Source: Azospirillum sp. B510
GTDB lineage: Bacteria; Pseudomonadota; Alphaproteobacteria; Azospirillales; Azospirillaceae
NCBI RefSeq assembly: GCF_000010725.1
Contig: NC_013854.1
Coordinates: 1,207,001 to 1,271,000 of the forward strand
Direction of reading: 5' to 3'
Length of the DNA: 64,000 bases
Part shown: piece by piece, positions 1-8,252 of the stretch
Position numbering within the stretch: the first letter of the stretch is position 1
How the letters are laid out: each line of letters opens with the position of its first letter
Made by a program: the position numbers and the translations under genes
Notes under the pieces: generated by a model
What the model was told of the DNA's origin: nothing
Seen by the model: only the letters and a program-made list of their open reading frames with translations
The model's database searches: none

Positions 1-428
1 GCCGCCGCCTCCGCCGGCGTGCGGTCGAGCGCCGCGCGGGTGCCGGCGCCGACCAGCCCGTCGGGCTTCATCCGCTGAGCCAGCTGGAAGGCCTTCACCG
101 CGTGGTCGATGTCGGCGGTGAACAGTTCCGCCACCTTGTCCGCCGGCAGCAGGCCAAGCTCTACCAGCCGCTGCGCCAGCCGGCCGACCCGCTCTCCGCT
201 GCTGCCGAGCTTCATCAGCCCGCCGTCGCCGATCCGGGTGGAGGGCTGCACCGCCGCCTTGTCCAGCTCGCCGGCGGCGGCGTCCAGCTTGTCGGCCCAC
301 TGGGACACGGTGTCGCGGTAGGGCAGGGCGTCCGCCGGGCTTGCTCCCAGCAAAGCCAGCGCCGATGCGGCGGAAAACGCCAGCAGGGCCAGCTTGCGGG
401 GCGTGGAGAGATCGGCGGAAGCGGTCAT
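1..428 (-). CDS. Peptidoglycan-binding, probable L,D-transpeptidase (N-terminal part)
   Basis: The gene runs off the left edge; about 142 N-terminal residues are visible. The ATG at 428 opens a Sec-type signal peptide (basic start, hydrophobic LALLAFSAASALALLGA, then ADA). It is followed by a PG_binding_1-like module with GSSGERVGRLAQRL and a later VKAFQ..MKPDGLVGAGTRAAL, the usual repeat that positions an enzyme on peptidoglycan. In YcbB (LdtD) proteins a YkuD catalytic domain follows such a module; here that part lies outside the window. The divergent neighbour is a YcbK-type peptidase, and in E. coli ycbB and ycbK are adjacent, which supports the assignment. A lytic enzyme or another PG-binding hydrolase remains possible. 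Confidence 0.7.
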   Translation of the reverse strand, partial: MTASADLSTPRKLALLAFSAASALALLGASPADALPYRDTVSQWADKLDAAAGELDKAAVQPSTRIGDGGLMKLGSSGERVGRLAQRLVELGLLPADKVAELFTADIDHAVKAFQLAQRMKPDGLVGAGTRAALDRTPAEAA

Positions 429-802
429 GGCGGAACCCTCTGTTACCGTGGGCCGGCGGGCCATCCGAAGGGATGCGCCGCGGCTCTCTGGATCAATTTA
501 TGCAAGGCAATAATGGATGGCGAGGTCTGCGGGGCGAAAATCGGACGATCAGTCTTGCGGTGTGATCTTCCTGCCGCCGTCCTATGACCCGCCTATGCAA
601 GAAGGTCACAGTGCGGAATTTTTTGATTGCCTCTGCCGATGACCTTCCCTATACGGATATTCGTCCGGCGACGCTCCACATCAGACGGGACGCTCCGGAT
701 CAGCGTTGGACACAAAAGCCACCGCGGGCGCCCTTGCGACCCGCCAAACGCCGAACGGCCACAGCGTAGAACGGCCAAAACGTAAAACGACGAGGTTCGG
801 GG
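429..802. other. Divergent intergenic region, no gene seen
   Basis: This 374-base gap separates two divergent cell-wall genes and must hold both promoters. It has AT-richer patches near 490-510 and 610-660. I see no ORF with convincing codon use, no strong hairpin and no clear -35/-10 pair. Confidence 0.5.
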
Positions 803-1432
803 ATGCATTTGGGGGATGACGAGCGTGCCGCTCCGGCCATCGGGCGGCGCGGGTTCCTTGGTTTTGCCGCCGCGGCGGTATCCGCCCTTCCGGCCGCATC
901 GGGGATTGCGACCGGTCTTGCCACCAGCGTGGTGACGGCTCCGGTCCTCCTGGGTGCGGGCACGGCGGAAGCCGCCCCGCTGGCGGGCGGCGTCCGTCGT
1001 ATCAGCCTGCACAACATCAACACCCAGGAACGCTTTGACGGCGTCTATTGGGCCGACGGCCAGTACAAGCCGGAGGTGCTGCGCAAGCTGGATGTGCTTT
1101 TGCGCGACCATCGGGCCAAGCAGGTCTGCCGTTACGACCCGCGTCTGTTCGATCTGCTCGCCCGCGTGCATCAGAGCGTCGGCTCCGATGATCCGTTCGA
1201 GGTCATTTGCGGTTACCGGTCCCGGCGCACCAACGCGATGGCGCGGCGCCGGTCGCGCGGGGTGGCCAAGGAAAGCTATCACACCCGCGGCATGGCCATC
1301 GACATTCGTCTGCCGGATACCCAACTGCGCGCCATTTCCGAGACCGCGAAGGGGATGCAGTCGGGCGGTGTCGGCTATTACCCGCGCAGCGGTTTCGTCC
1401 ATCTCGACGTCGGTCCGGTTCGCAGCTGGTAA
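803..1432 (+). CDS. YcbK/DUF882-family murein peptidase, Tat-exported
   Basis: A 209-residue protein of the DUF882 (Peptidase_M15_2) family, the YcbK group related to the amidase MepA. These zinc enzymes cut peptide cross-links in the cell wall. RRGFLG at residues 15-20 before a hydrophobic stretch ending AEA is a Tat signal, so it should act folded in the periplasm. The metal ligands are visible in HTRGMAIDIR (His160, Asp167) and in FVHLDVG (His200), with the family motif CGYRS upstream. It is divergent from a probable L,D-transpeptidase gene and ends at a strong terminator. The family is clear; the exact bond cut is not. Confidence 0.88.
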   Translation: MHLGDDERAAPAIGRRGFLGFAAAAVSALPAASGIATGLATSVVTAPVLLGAGTAEAAPLAGGVRRISLHNINTQERFDGVYWADGQYKPEVLRKLDVLLRDHRAKQVCRYDPRLFDLLARVHQSVGSDDPFEVICGYRSRRTNAMARRRSRGVAKESYHTRGMAIDIRLPDTQLRAISETAKGMQSGGVGYYPRSGFVHLDVGPVRSW

Positions 1433-1508
1433 GCCGGGCGGCCGGACCGTCCGCGACCGAGGCCAGTGTGACGCCACCAAATCCACGGTCCATCAGCCGA
1501 TTACAACC

Positions 1509-1540
1509 AAAGGCTCCGCATCGATTGGTGCGGAGCCTTT
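1509..1540 (+). terminator. Rho-independent terminator after ycbK-like gene
   Basis: A perfect 12-base inverted repeat, AAAGGCTCCGCA (1509-1520) and TGCGGAGCCTTT (1529-1540), with an 8-base loop. Because A and T stretches flank the GC core, it could also end the XRE gene transcript arriving from the other strand. Confidence 0.85.
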
Positions 1541-1620
1541 CCTTGTCTGGCATGCGGTGATCGCATGCGGCGTCCGTAAGGCGGCGGCCTGCGGAGGTGG
1601 TGTGCGCTTGGTCCGCAGCC

Positions 1621-2373
1621 TCAGTTCCGGGAGGGCGGCTTTGTCGCGCGCAGGATGTCGGTCGGGTCCCACACGGCACCGTGACGGCGGCGGGCCTTGC
1701 CCTGGCCGGAATCATCGGTGGCCTTCGCCTGCTTGACCCGAACGCCGTCGCCGCGGGGCACCCGGTTGGATTTGCGGGCGCCATCGGAGTCCTGCGTGGC
1801 GATAACGATCTCGCCATTGGAAAGACCGCCGCTGCCGGAAGACGGCGTTGCGCTTGGCGTGGTGATGTCGAACGATGGGGGCGTGAGCGGGGAGGGGTTG
1901 TCCTCGCCGTCGTCACCGTCGGCGGATCCGTCGGGTGGATCCTTGATCTCCGGTGACAGGGCGGACAGCAGGGAAAGCATCTCGTCGGAAACATGGGACG
2001 GGGCGGCCCGCCACAGGCGCAGAAGCCGTGCCTCGCGCCGGCTGATCTGGCTGTTGTTGTCGTCCGGCTCCTCGAAACCACCGCGCGAACGGCGTGGCCC
2101 GGCATCATTGTATGTGTCGAAGAAGAAGCTGACCGGGACATCCAGAACCTGGCCAAGGCGATAAAGGGTGCCGGCGGATATGCGGTTGGAACCGCGTTCG
2201 TATTTCTGAACCTGTTGAAAGGTCAGGCCGATCGCCTCGCCCAGCTTTTCCTGGCTCATCCCCAGAAGGGTCCGCCGCATCCGTACGCGCTGCCCGACAT
2301 GGGCATCCACAGACCAGGATTCCGGCGATCCGCGTCGTCCTCTTTTGCGTGCCGTCGGCTCACTCATGTCCAT
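1621..2373 (-). CDS. XRE-family transcriptional regulator (PraR/PhrR-like)
   Basis: 250 residues from the ATG at 2373; a second ATG at 2367 is equally well placed behind GGAG. Residues about 25-85 form a Cro/CI helix-turn-helix domain (VGQRVRMRRTLLGMSQEKL, then TFQQVQKYERGSNRISAGTL and LDVPVSFFF). This is the single-HTH type common in alphaproteobacteria, for example PraR of Azorhizobium and PhrR of Sinorhizobium. The C-terminal half is unusually long and low in complexity, rich in Asp, Pro, Ser and Gly, then basic at the very end; it shows no known domain. The gene stands alone, with no clear target beside it. The family is certain, the regulon unknown. Confidence 0.82.
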   Translation of the reverse strand: MDMSEPTARKRGRRGSPESWSVDAHVGQRVRMRRTLLGMSQEKLGEAIGLTFQQVQKYERGSNRISAGTLYRLGQVLDVPVSFFFDTYNDAGPRRSRGGFEEPDDNNSQISRREARLLRLWRAAPSHVSDEMLSLLSALSPEIKDPPDGSADGDDGEDNPSPLTPPSFDITTPSATPSSGSGGLSNGEIVIATQDSDGARKSNRVPRGDGVRVKQAKATDDSGQGKARRRHGAVWDPTDILRATKPPSRN

Positions 2374-2908
2374 TGGTCTCCAGTGCCCAGTCTTCTGTCG
2401 CCTCTGTTTGCGAGAATGAAAAGATTGTTCACACATTCTTTGTCTGGGTTCAAGAGAAAACTTTTGAATATTGGTGACTGAATGCCATATTCCGATAGGC
2501 ATCGCTGCTGTCGCAGCATTCGTGCCACGTCGCCTGTTACAGCTTTGTATTGTTTTGCGACCACCTGCGATCAAATGCGATAAGCTTTGTTTAAACCCTG
2601 TGACCACACCCTTGGGAAAATCCCTGATTCTTTCACCTCGCCCAATGGTTGGGCCGACAGCTTTTTGTTTACAGAAATTCATCGATCGAAACCGGCAGTG
2701 GCTTGCACCGCTGCAAATGGTGATCAAAAAATTTTTGGTTGCGGCAAATATTCAAACGGTGGGAAGCAATTTTATGATCCGCAGGCCGATACAGTCCGTC
2801 ACGCCACATCGATCTCCGGCCAGATCGGCCGGTATCGTTGAGCGCACAAACATTAACGTATAATTAACTATATAAAGCACCTCTTCGCCGGCCTCGGGGG
2901 ACGGTGAA
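2374..2908. other. AT-richer intergenic region with promoter-like patch
   Basis: 535 bases that are visibly AT-richer than the surroundings, with runs such as GATCAAAAAATTTTTGG. No ORF has the GC-rich third positions of the real genes. Around 2838-2864, TTGAGC and TATAAT lie 15 bases apart on the + strand; that spacing is short, and a transcript from there would run antisense into the gene ending at 2909. The first ~150 bases must hold the promoter of the XRE gene. It may be a small-RNA locus or just a promoter region. Confidence 0.4.
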
Positions 2909-3619
2909 TCAGGGCCGCGAGGGGCGTGGCGCGTGACCGTCCGTACCGGCCTTGTCCTTGCTGCCGGCTTTCCCCTTGTCCCGTTTCGAAGCGGGGTTGC
3001 CGGGGCCGGACCGGGGCCGGACATCGGATGCGGCTGGGTCGGGCGACCAGGGGCCTTCGGTGATGGCGAAGCCCTCCACATGGTCGCGCAGCTTCTGCGC
3101 CTGGGACCGCGTGACGGTGTGGCCGAAGCGCGATTTCAAAAGGGCGGCCAATGCCCCGCAGCTCGGCCGGACATCGCCCGCGGACAGGGTCCGGTAGGTG
3201 ACGAAGGCTTCGGCATAGAGGCGGACGCGGTCGGGCCGCCCGCGCAGTTGCGCCGCCTGGGCCGTGGTGCTTCCGGCCAGATATTCGCTCAGCAGCCGCG
3301 CCGCCTGGGGCAGGGTCAGGTCGGGCAGGGTGGTGGCTGGCCGCTCCGCTGGTTCGGGCCGACCGATGGCGTTCCGCCGCCGCCGCCGCTGTTGGCGTTC
3401 GCGATCCCCGGCGCGCAGTTTCTCCGCATAGGCGGGGTCGGACGCGCGCCGTTCGGTGCGCAGACGGTTGGAGCGCGCGGCGCGCTCGGCCGCGCGCGCC
3501 CGCAGCATCGGATCGCGCAACAGGAAGGCCAGCTCCTCCGCGGTCAGCCGATGGGTTTCATCCGCCGGGAAGCCGGCGGGGTGGGGGGTGGGGCTGTGTT
3601 TGTCGTCGGCGTCGTCCAT
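2909..3619 (-). CDS. Hypothetical basic protein
   Basis: 236 residues, not recognised. It has an N-terminal acidic tail, an Arg-rich helical segment (about residues 40-85, including RQQRRRRRNA), a middle region that looks like a small globular helical domain (PDLTLPQAARLLSEYLAG, then RLYAEAFVTYRTLSAG), and a Lys/Arg/Pro-rich C-terminus. The charge pattern would suit nucleic-acid binding, but no motif proves it. The opposite strand is also open here because the downstream GTPase frame extends upstream; this strand is preferred because it makes a balanced globular protein. Confidence 0.55.
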   Translation of the reverse strand: MDDADDKHSPTPHPAGFPADETHRLTAEELAFLLRDPMLRARAAERAARSNRLRTERRASDPAYAEKLRAGDRERQQRRRRRNAIGRPEPAERPATTLPDLTLPQAARLLSEYLAGSTTAQAAQLRGRPDRVRLYAEAFVTYRTLSAGDVRPSCGALAALLKSRFGHTVTRSQAQKLRDHVEGFAITEGPWSPDPAASDVRPRSGPGNPASKRDKGKAGSKDKAGTDGHAPRPSRP

Positions 3620-3859
3620 CGGGCGGGCAACGCGCCGCGGCCCCGTCCTGTTCCCGCCGCTTCCCCATCACCCGCGCGACGGCGTGCGGGCCGGATCGCC
3701 GGCGCCGAAGATGAGGGCGATTTCATGCCGGATGCCGGCCCAGCCCGTGCTAGACAATCGCCGTCGGTCCGGGGCCGGCATCCGGCTTGCGCGCGCCTTG
3801 GCGCGCGCCCCGACGCCGCTCACTCCTCAAGCCCGTGCAACAGTGGAATTCACCCGCCC

Positions 3860-5329
3860 ATGACCCCCCGGCAAGCCCTTCAGCAGCGCCTCGCGGCTTT
3901 GGATGCCCACCTGCGCGCGGAGAATCCCAACCTGTTGCCGGTCATTCCGACCTTCCGCGCCTTCGACCGCATCCTGGCCGGACTCGGGCTGATCGAGCGT
4001 CACGACTCGCTGACCACCCGCATCCCCTGGTGGCCGATGGTGGCCGTGCTCGGCACCTTCTCGGCCGGCAAATCGACCTTTCTCAACGGCTATCTGGGGG
4101 AGGTGCTTCAGAACACCGGCAACCAGGCGGTCGACGACAAGTTCACCGTCATCTGTCACGGGCCGGAGACCCGCAAGGAGGCGCTGCCCGGCACCGCGCT
4201 GAACGCCGATCCGCGCTTTCCCTTCTACCGCATCGCCGACGAGATCGAGAAGGTGGCGGCCGGCGAGGGCAAACGCATCGACAATTACCTGCAACTGAAG
4301 ACGCTGGCCGGGCCGCGGACCAAGGGCAAGATTTTCATCGATTCGCCGGGCTTCGACGCCGACGACCAGCGCCGCTCCGTCCTGCGGCTGGTCGACCATA
4401 TCGTCGAGCTGTCGGACCTCGTGCTCGTCTTCTTCGACGCCCGCCACCCCGAACCGGGGGCCATGCAGGACACGCTGCGGCATCTGGTCGCCAAGACGGT
4501 CAACCGCGCCGACGCCCGCAAGGTCTGCTACATCCTCAATCAGGTCGATACCACGGCGAAAGAGGACAATCTGGAGGCGGTGTTCGGCGCCTGGCAGCGC
4601 GCCATCGCCCAGGCCGGGCTGGTGTCGGGCCGCTTCTACGCCATCTACGACCAGCGTTCCGCCGTCGATATCGAGGATGACGGCCGCCGCGCCCGCTACG
4701 AGGCGCGCCGTGACCATGACCTCGCCGAAATCCAGACCCGCATCAGCGAGGTGGAGGTCGCCCGCGCCTACCGCATCATCGGCTCCATCGACAGCCTGAC
4801 CAAGGAGCTGGAGGGGGAGGTCGTGCCGAAACTGCGCGAGGCGATGGCGGCATGGCGCAGCCGCGTACTGATCGGCGACGCGGTGTGGGGCGTTCTGCTG
4901 CTGGCGTCGCTGGGGGCTGTGATCCAGACGGTGGGCGGCGGTTTCGGCGCCTTCCTGGGCTGGCTGTGGGATGGTGTCGAGAGCGGGCTGCCGCTGCGTC
5001 CGGTCGGCGCCGCCCTGCTGCTCGGCGGCCTGTTCCTGGCCGGGCATTTCAAGATCCGGCAATTCTTCGCCCAGCGCGTCGCCTCGTCGCTCAGCGACCG
5101 GTTCGGCGACGTCGATCTGAACCTGCGTCAGGCCTTCCTGAAGAACACGCGGTTCTTCCGGTCGATCTTCGCCAAGCAGCCGGCTGGCTGGGGCGGACGG
5201 GCGCGCAAGGCGATCTTCGCCATCCGCGAGGCGACGGCGGTGCATGTCCAGCGCGTCAACGATCTCTACACCGATCCGGCCGGCCGGCGCGCCAGGGAGG
5301 CGGCCGCGGCCTCCGGCACGGCCAGGTGA
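3860..5329 (+). CDS. Dynamin-like GTPase, membrane-associated
   Basis: 489 residues from the ATG at 3860. The frame stays open upstream, but that part lies opposite another gene and does not look like protein. G-motifs are clear: P-loop GTFSAGKS (65-72), FIDSPGFDADD (G3, Asp161), and NQVD (G4, 227-230). Two hydrophobic segments (about 336-360 and 375-396) sit between the GTPase domain and a short basic C-terminal helix region, as in bacterial dynamin-like proteins that bind or remodel membrane. No partner dynamin gene is adjacent, so it may work alone. The dynamin_N superfamily assignment is secure; the cellular role is open. Confidence 0.83.
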   Translation: MTPRQALQQRLAALDAHLRAENPNLLPVIPTFRAFDRILAGLGLIERHDSLTTRIPWWPMVAVLGTFSAGKSTFLNGYLGEVLQNTGNQAVDDKFTVICHGPETRKEALPGTALNADPRFPFYRIADEIEKVAAGEGKRIDNYLQLKTLAGPRTKGKIFIDSPGFDADDQRRSVLRLVDHIVELSDLVLVFFDARHPEPGAMQDTLRHLVAKTVNRADARKVCYILNQVDTTAKEDNLEAVFGAWQRAIAQAGLVSGRFYAIYDQRSAVDIEDDGRRARYEARRDHDLAEIQTRISEVEVARAYRIIGSIDSLTKELEGEVVPKLREAMAAWRSRVLIGDAVWGVLLLASLGAVIQTVGGGFGAFLGWLWDGVESGLPLRPVGAALLLGGLFLAGHFKIRQFFAQRVASSLSDRFGDVDLNLRQAFLKNTRFFRSIFAKQPAGWGGRARKAIFAIREATAVHVQRVNDLYTDPAGRRAREAAAASGTAR

Positions 5330-5472
5330 TCTCCTGTGGCTTTTCCGCCCTTTTCCGCTGATCGGGTGGGGTGGGTCGCGCTTTTCCGCATGGCAAGGCC
5401 CCGTTGCCATGGACAGAACGGTGCATCGTGCTATAAACGCGCGGTTTCGATCATGGAAAAGGGGCGCGGGCC

Positions 5473-5922
5473 GTGGCCATCGACGCGTCGATTCTGGTCC
5501 TCAACGGGCCTAACCTCAACATGCTGGGTGTGCGGGAGCCGCAAATCTACGGGTCGATGACCCTGGACGATCTGGAGGCCGCCTGCCACGAGCGCGCCGA
5601 CACGCTGGGTCTGACCGTGGATTTCCGGCAGTCGAACCACGAGGGCGAGCTGGTTTCGTGGATTCAGCAGGCGCGCACGGAGAATGACGGCATCGTCATC
5701 AACGCCGGCGCCTACACCCACACCTCGGTGGCGATCATGGACAGTCTGATCCTGTCGGAGCTGCCGGTGATCGAGGTTCATCTGTCGAACATCTTCAAGC
5801 GCGAGCCGGTCCGTCATCACTCCTACATCTCGCCGGTGGCGAGGGGGATGATTTGCGGATTCGGGCCGCACGGGTATCTTCTGGCGCTGGACGCCATCGC
5901 GAACATCATCGACCGCGATTAA
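5473..5922 (+). CDS. aroQ: Type II 3-dehydroquinate dehydratase
   Basis: 149 residues, typical length. It catalyses 3-dehydroquinate to 3-dehydroshikimate in the shikimate pathway. Family signatures are LNGPNLNMLGVREPQIYG (catalytic Tyr26), SNHEGELVSWI, INAGAYTHTSVAIMD and EVHLSNIFKREPVRHHSYIS (catalytic His103). The start is the GTG at 5473, behind an AAAAGGGG stretch; the ATG at 5453 is in another frame. It heads the aroQ-accB-accC cluster, an arrangement usual in alphaproteobacteria, with 22 bases to accB. Confidence 0.97.
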   Translation: MAIDASILVLNGPNLNMLGVREPQIYGSMTLDDLEAACHERADTLGLTVDFRQSNHEGELVSWIQQARTENDGIVINAGAYTHTSVAIMDSLILSELPVIEVHLSNIFKREPVRHHSYISPVARGMICGFGPHGYLLALDAIANIIDRD

Positions 5923-5944
5923 GGAAACGGGAACGACTGACATC

Positions 5945-6397
5945 ATGGCGAGCTTCGACATCGACGGCGATCTGGTCCGCAAGCTGGCGGACCTCCTGCG
6001 TGAGACGGGCTTGAGCGAGATCGAGTTCGCCGAGGGCGAAAAGCGCATCCGCGTCACCCGCCCGACCGCCGCCCAGACGGTCGCCGTCCAGGCCGCCCCG
6101 GTCCTGGCGGCCGCCCCGGTGGTGGCCGCCCCGGCCGCTCCGGCGGGCAAGCCGGCGAGCCATCCGGGCGCCGTGACCTCGCCGATGGTCGGCACCGCCT
6201 ATCTGGCGGCCGAGCCGGGCGGCACGCCCTTCGTCCGTCCGGGCGACGTGGTCAAGGCCGGCCAGACCGTGTTGATCATCGAGGCGATGAAGGTCATGAA
6301 CCCGATCAAGGCGCCGCGTGGCGGCACCGTGGCCGAGGTGCTGGTGTCCGACGCCCAGCCGGTCGAATTCGGCGAAGTTCTCCTCATCATCGAGTAA
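5945..6397 (+). CDS. accB: Acetyl-CoA carboxylase biotin carboxyl carrier protein
   Basis: 150 residues. It carries the biotin that shuttles CO2 between AccC and the carboxyltransferase in fatty-acid synthesis. The N-terminal half starts MASFDIDGDLVRKLADLL, followed by an Ala/Pro linker (about residues 50-80) and the biotinyl domain with EAMKVMN, where Lys116 is the biotinylation site. It ends 19 bases before accC and is expected to be co-transcribed with it. Confidence 0.97.
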   Translation: MASFDIDGDLVRKLADLLRETGLSEIEFAEGEKRIRVTRPTAAQTVAVQAAPVLAAAPVVAAPAAPAGKPASHPGAVTSPMVGTAYLAAEPGGTPFVRPGDVVKAGQTVLIIEAMKVMNPIKAPRGGTVAEVLVSDAQPVEFGEVLLIIE

Positions 6398-6416
6398 GCG
6401 GGGCATTCCCTTGGCG

Positions 6417-7757
6417 ATGTTCGAAAAGGTCCTGATCGCGAACCGTGGTGAGATCGCTCTGCGCATCCACCGCGCCTGCCGCGAGATGGGGATCCAGACC
6501 GTGGCGGTGCATTCCACCGCCGACGCCGACGCCATGCATGTCCGCCTCGCCGACGAGAGCGTGTGCATCGGCCCGGCGTCGGCGCGGGACAGCTATCTCA
6601 ACATTCCGGCCATCCTGTCGGCGGCGGCGATCACCAATGTCGACGCCATCCATCCCGGCATCGGCTTCCTGTCGGAGAACGCCCAGTTCGCCGAGATGGT
6701 GGAGGAACACGGCTTCACCTTCATCGGCCCGACGCCGGAGCATATCCGGATCATGGGCGACAAGGTCACCGCCAAGAAGACGGTGATGGAGCAGGGGCTG
6801 CCGGTGGTGCCCGGCTCCGACGGCCCGGTCTCGACGCTGGAGGAGGCGGAGAAGGTCGCCCACGAGACCGGCTATCCGGTGCTGATCAAGGCGGCGGCCG
6901 GCGGCGGCGGCAAGGGCATGAAGGTCGCCCGCAACCCCGACCAGCTCAAGGAGGCCTACCAGTTCGCCCGGGCCGAGGCGCGCGCCGCCTTCGGCAACGA
7001 CGAGGTCTATCTGGAGAAGTATCTCGGCCGTCCGCGGCACATCGAGATCCAGCTGCTGGGCGACACCCACGGCACCTGCGTGCATTTCGGCGAGCGCGAC
7101 TGCTCGGTCCAGCGCCGGCACCAGAAGGTGATCGAGGAGGCGCCGAGCCCGGCGCTGAACACCGAGCAGCGCGCCTATATCGGCGAGCTGGCGGCGAAGA
7201 CGGCGGCGGCCATCGGCTACCGCGGCGTCGGCACGATGGAGTTCCTCTATGAGGATGGGCAGTTCTATTTCATCGAGATGAACACCCGCCTTCAGGTCGA
7301 GCACACCATCACCGAGATGATCACCGGCATCGATCTGGTGCGCGAACAGATCCGCGTCGCCGCCGGCGCGCCGCTGGGCTACGGCCAGTCGGACATCCGC
7401 TTCGAGGGCCATGCCATCGAATGCCGGGTGAACGCGGAGAATCCGGAGACCTTCATCCCGTCGCCGGGCAAGATCGACGGCTATCACGCGCCGGGCGGCC
7501 TGGGGGTTCGCGTCGATTCGGCGCTCTATGACGGCTATCGCGTGCCGTCGCATTACGACAGCCTGATCGCCAAGCTGGTCGTCCATGGCACCACCCGCAA
7601 CGAGTGCCTGATGCGCCTGCGCCGCTCCATCGAGGAGTATGTGATCGGCGGCATCCAGACGACGCTGCCGCTGCATGACCGCATCATCGCCGAGCAGGCC
7701 TTCATCGATGGCAATTACGACATCCACTGGCTGGAACAGTTGATGGCGAAGTCCTGA
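6417..7757 (+). CDS. accC: Acetyl-CoA carboxylase biotin carboxylase subunit
   Basis: 446 residues from the ATG at 6417; an in-frame TTG at 6411 is an alternative. It carboxylates AccB biotin using ATP and bicarbonate. The sequence opens MFEKVLIANRGEIALRIHRA, carries the ATP-grasp glycine loop AAAGGGGKGMKVA, the HFGERDCSVQRRHQKVIEEAP motif region and the catalytic EMNTRLQVEHTITEM. The length matches E. coli AccC. It is the last gene of the aroQ-accB-accC unit and is followed by a strong terminator. Confidence 0.97.
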   Translation: MFEKVLIANRGEIALRIHRACREMGIQTVAVHSTADADAMHVRLADESVCIGPASARDSYLNIPAILSAAAITNVDAIHPGIGFLSENAQFAEMVEEHGFTFIGPTPEHIRIMGDKVTAKKTVMEQGLPVVPGSDGPVSTLEEAEKVAHETGYPVLIKAAAGGGGKGMKVARNPDQLKEAYQFARAEARAAFGNDEVYLEKYLGRPRHIEIQLLGDTHGTCVHFGERDCSVQRRHQKVIEEAPSPALNTEQRAYIGELAAKTAAAIGYRGVGTMEFLYEDGQFYFIEMNTRLQVEHTITEMITGIDLVREQIRVAAGAPLGYGQSDIRFEGHAIECRVNAENPETFIPSPGKIDGYHAPGGLGVRVDSALYDGYRVPSHYDSLIAKLVVHGTTRNECLMRLRRSIEEYVIGGIQTTLPLHDRIIAEQAFIDGNYDIHWLEQLMAKS

Positions 7758-7814
7758 CCCGATCAGGCCGCTTTCCGGGCGACAGCAAATAATGCGGCGA
7801 AGTGTCGCACCAAC

Positions 7815-7850
7815 AAGACCCCTCACTCAAGTCGAGTGAGGGGTCTTTCT
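7815..7850 (+). terminator. Rho-independent terminator of aroQ-accB-accC
   Basis: A 14-base perfect inverted repeat: AAGACCCCTCACTC (7815-7828) and GAGTGAGGGGTCTT (7834-7847), with a 5-base loop and then TCTTTT. It is among the strongest terminators in the window. Confidence 0.92.
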
Positions 7851-8084
7851 TTTATGATCATCTTCTTATGGGGATGATCATTGCGATTTCCCGGAACTGT
7901 CATTTTGAAAATCGCCGATTCTATGGTGAATTCCCGCTCGTGTTGGGGCGACGCGACGACCGGCCCGACCGGAGCCCGGCGCGCGTCGTGATCGGCGGCG
8001 TCGGCCGCCAAGTCCGTCCATAGGGGTTTCTCCCGAGGGAGGGATTTCAGAGACGCCGATGTACAGGACACCCCGCTTGCTCAT

Positions 8085-8098
8085 TTGATCTGCATCAG
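8085..8098 (+). promoter_or_regulatory. FNR/FixK-like box upstream of Aer-like receptor
   Basis: TTGATCTGCATCAG matches the FNR/anaerobox consensus TTGAT-N4-ATCAA at 9 of 10 fixed positions. Its centre is 8091.5. A -41.5 (class II) placement predicts transcription from about 8133, and a weak -10 (TAGATG, 8122-8127) is there. That leaves a leader of about 120 bases before the ATG at 8253. It fits oxygen control of an energy-taxis receptor. Confidence 0.5.
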
Positions 8099-8252
8099 TG
8101 CGCAAGGGTGTTTACCCAAGGTAGATGAAACGCAATTCCGCTATTTTGCCGAACCAGTGCCTCTTTTCGGCTGTGCGGCGCCTGTTGCCCCAAATCATGG
8201 TTGCGTAGCGATACGCCGCCGAAATCCTCCCTTGTCCGACGAGGTTCCGTCC

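Larger units (their letters stand above)
7758..8252. other. Intergenic region with terminator and FNR-like site
   Basis: 495 bases without a gene. It holds the accC terminator (7815-7850), an AT-rich patch (7850-7930) and an FNR-like box at 8085-8098 that points to the receptor gene starting at 8253. Nothing else is seen. Confidence 0.55.

Noticed and set aside
2471..2863. Open frames in the AT-richer gap (+ strand, 2471-2863 and 2587-2841)
   Set aside because: Codon use is unlike the genes around, no ribosome site and no recognisable sequence.
2933..3859. An N-terminal extension of the dynamin-like GTPase back to 2933
   Set aside because: The extension is Gly/Arg-rich, opposite another likely gene, and the family starts near the ATG at 3860.
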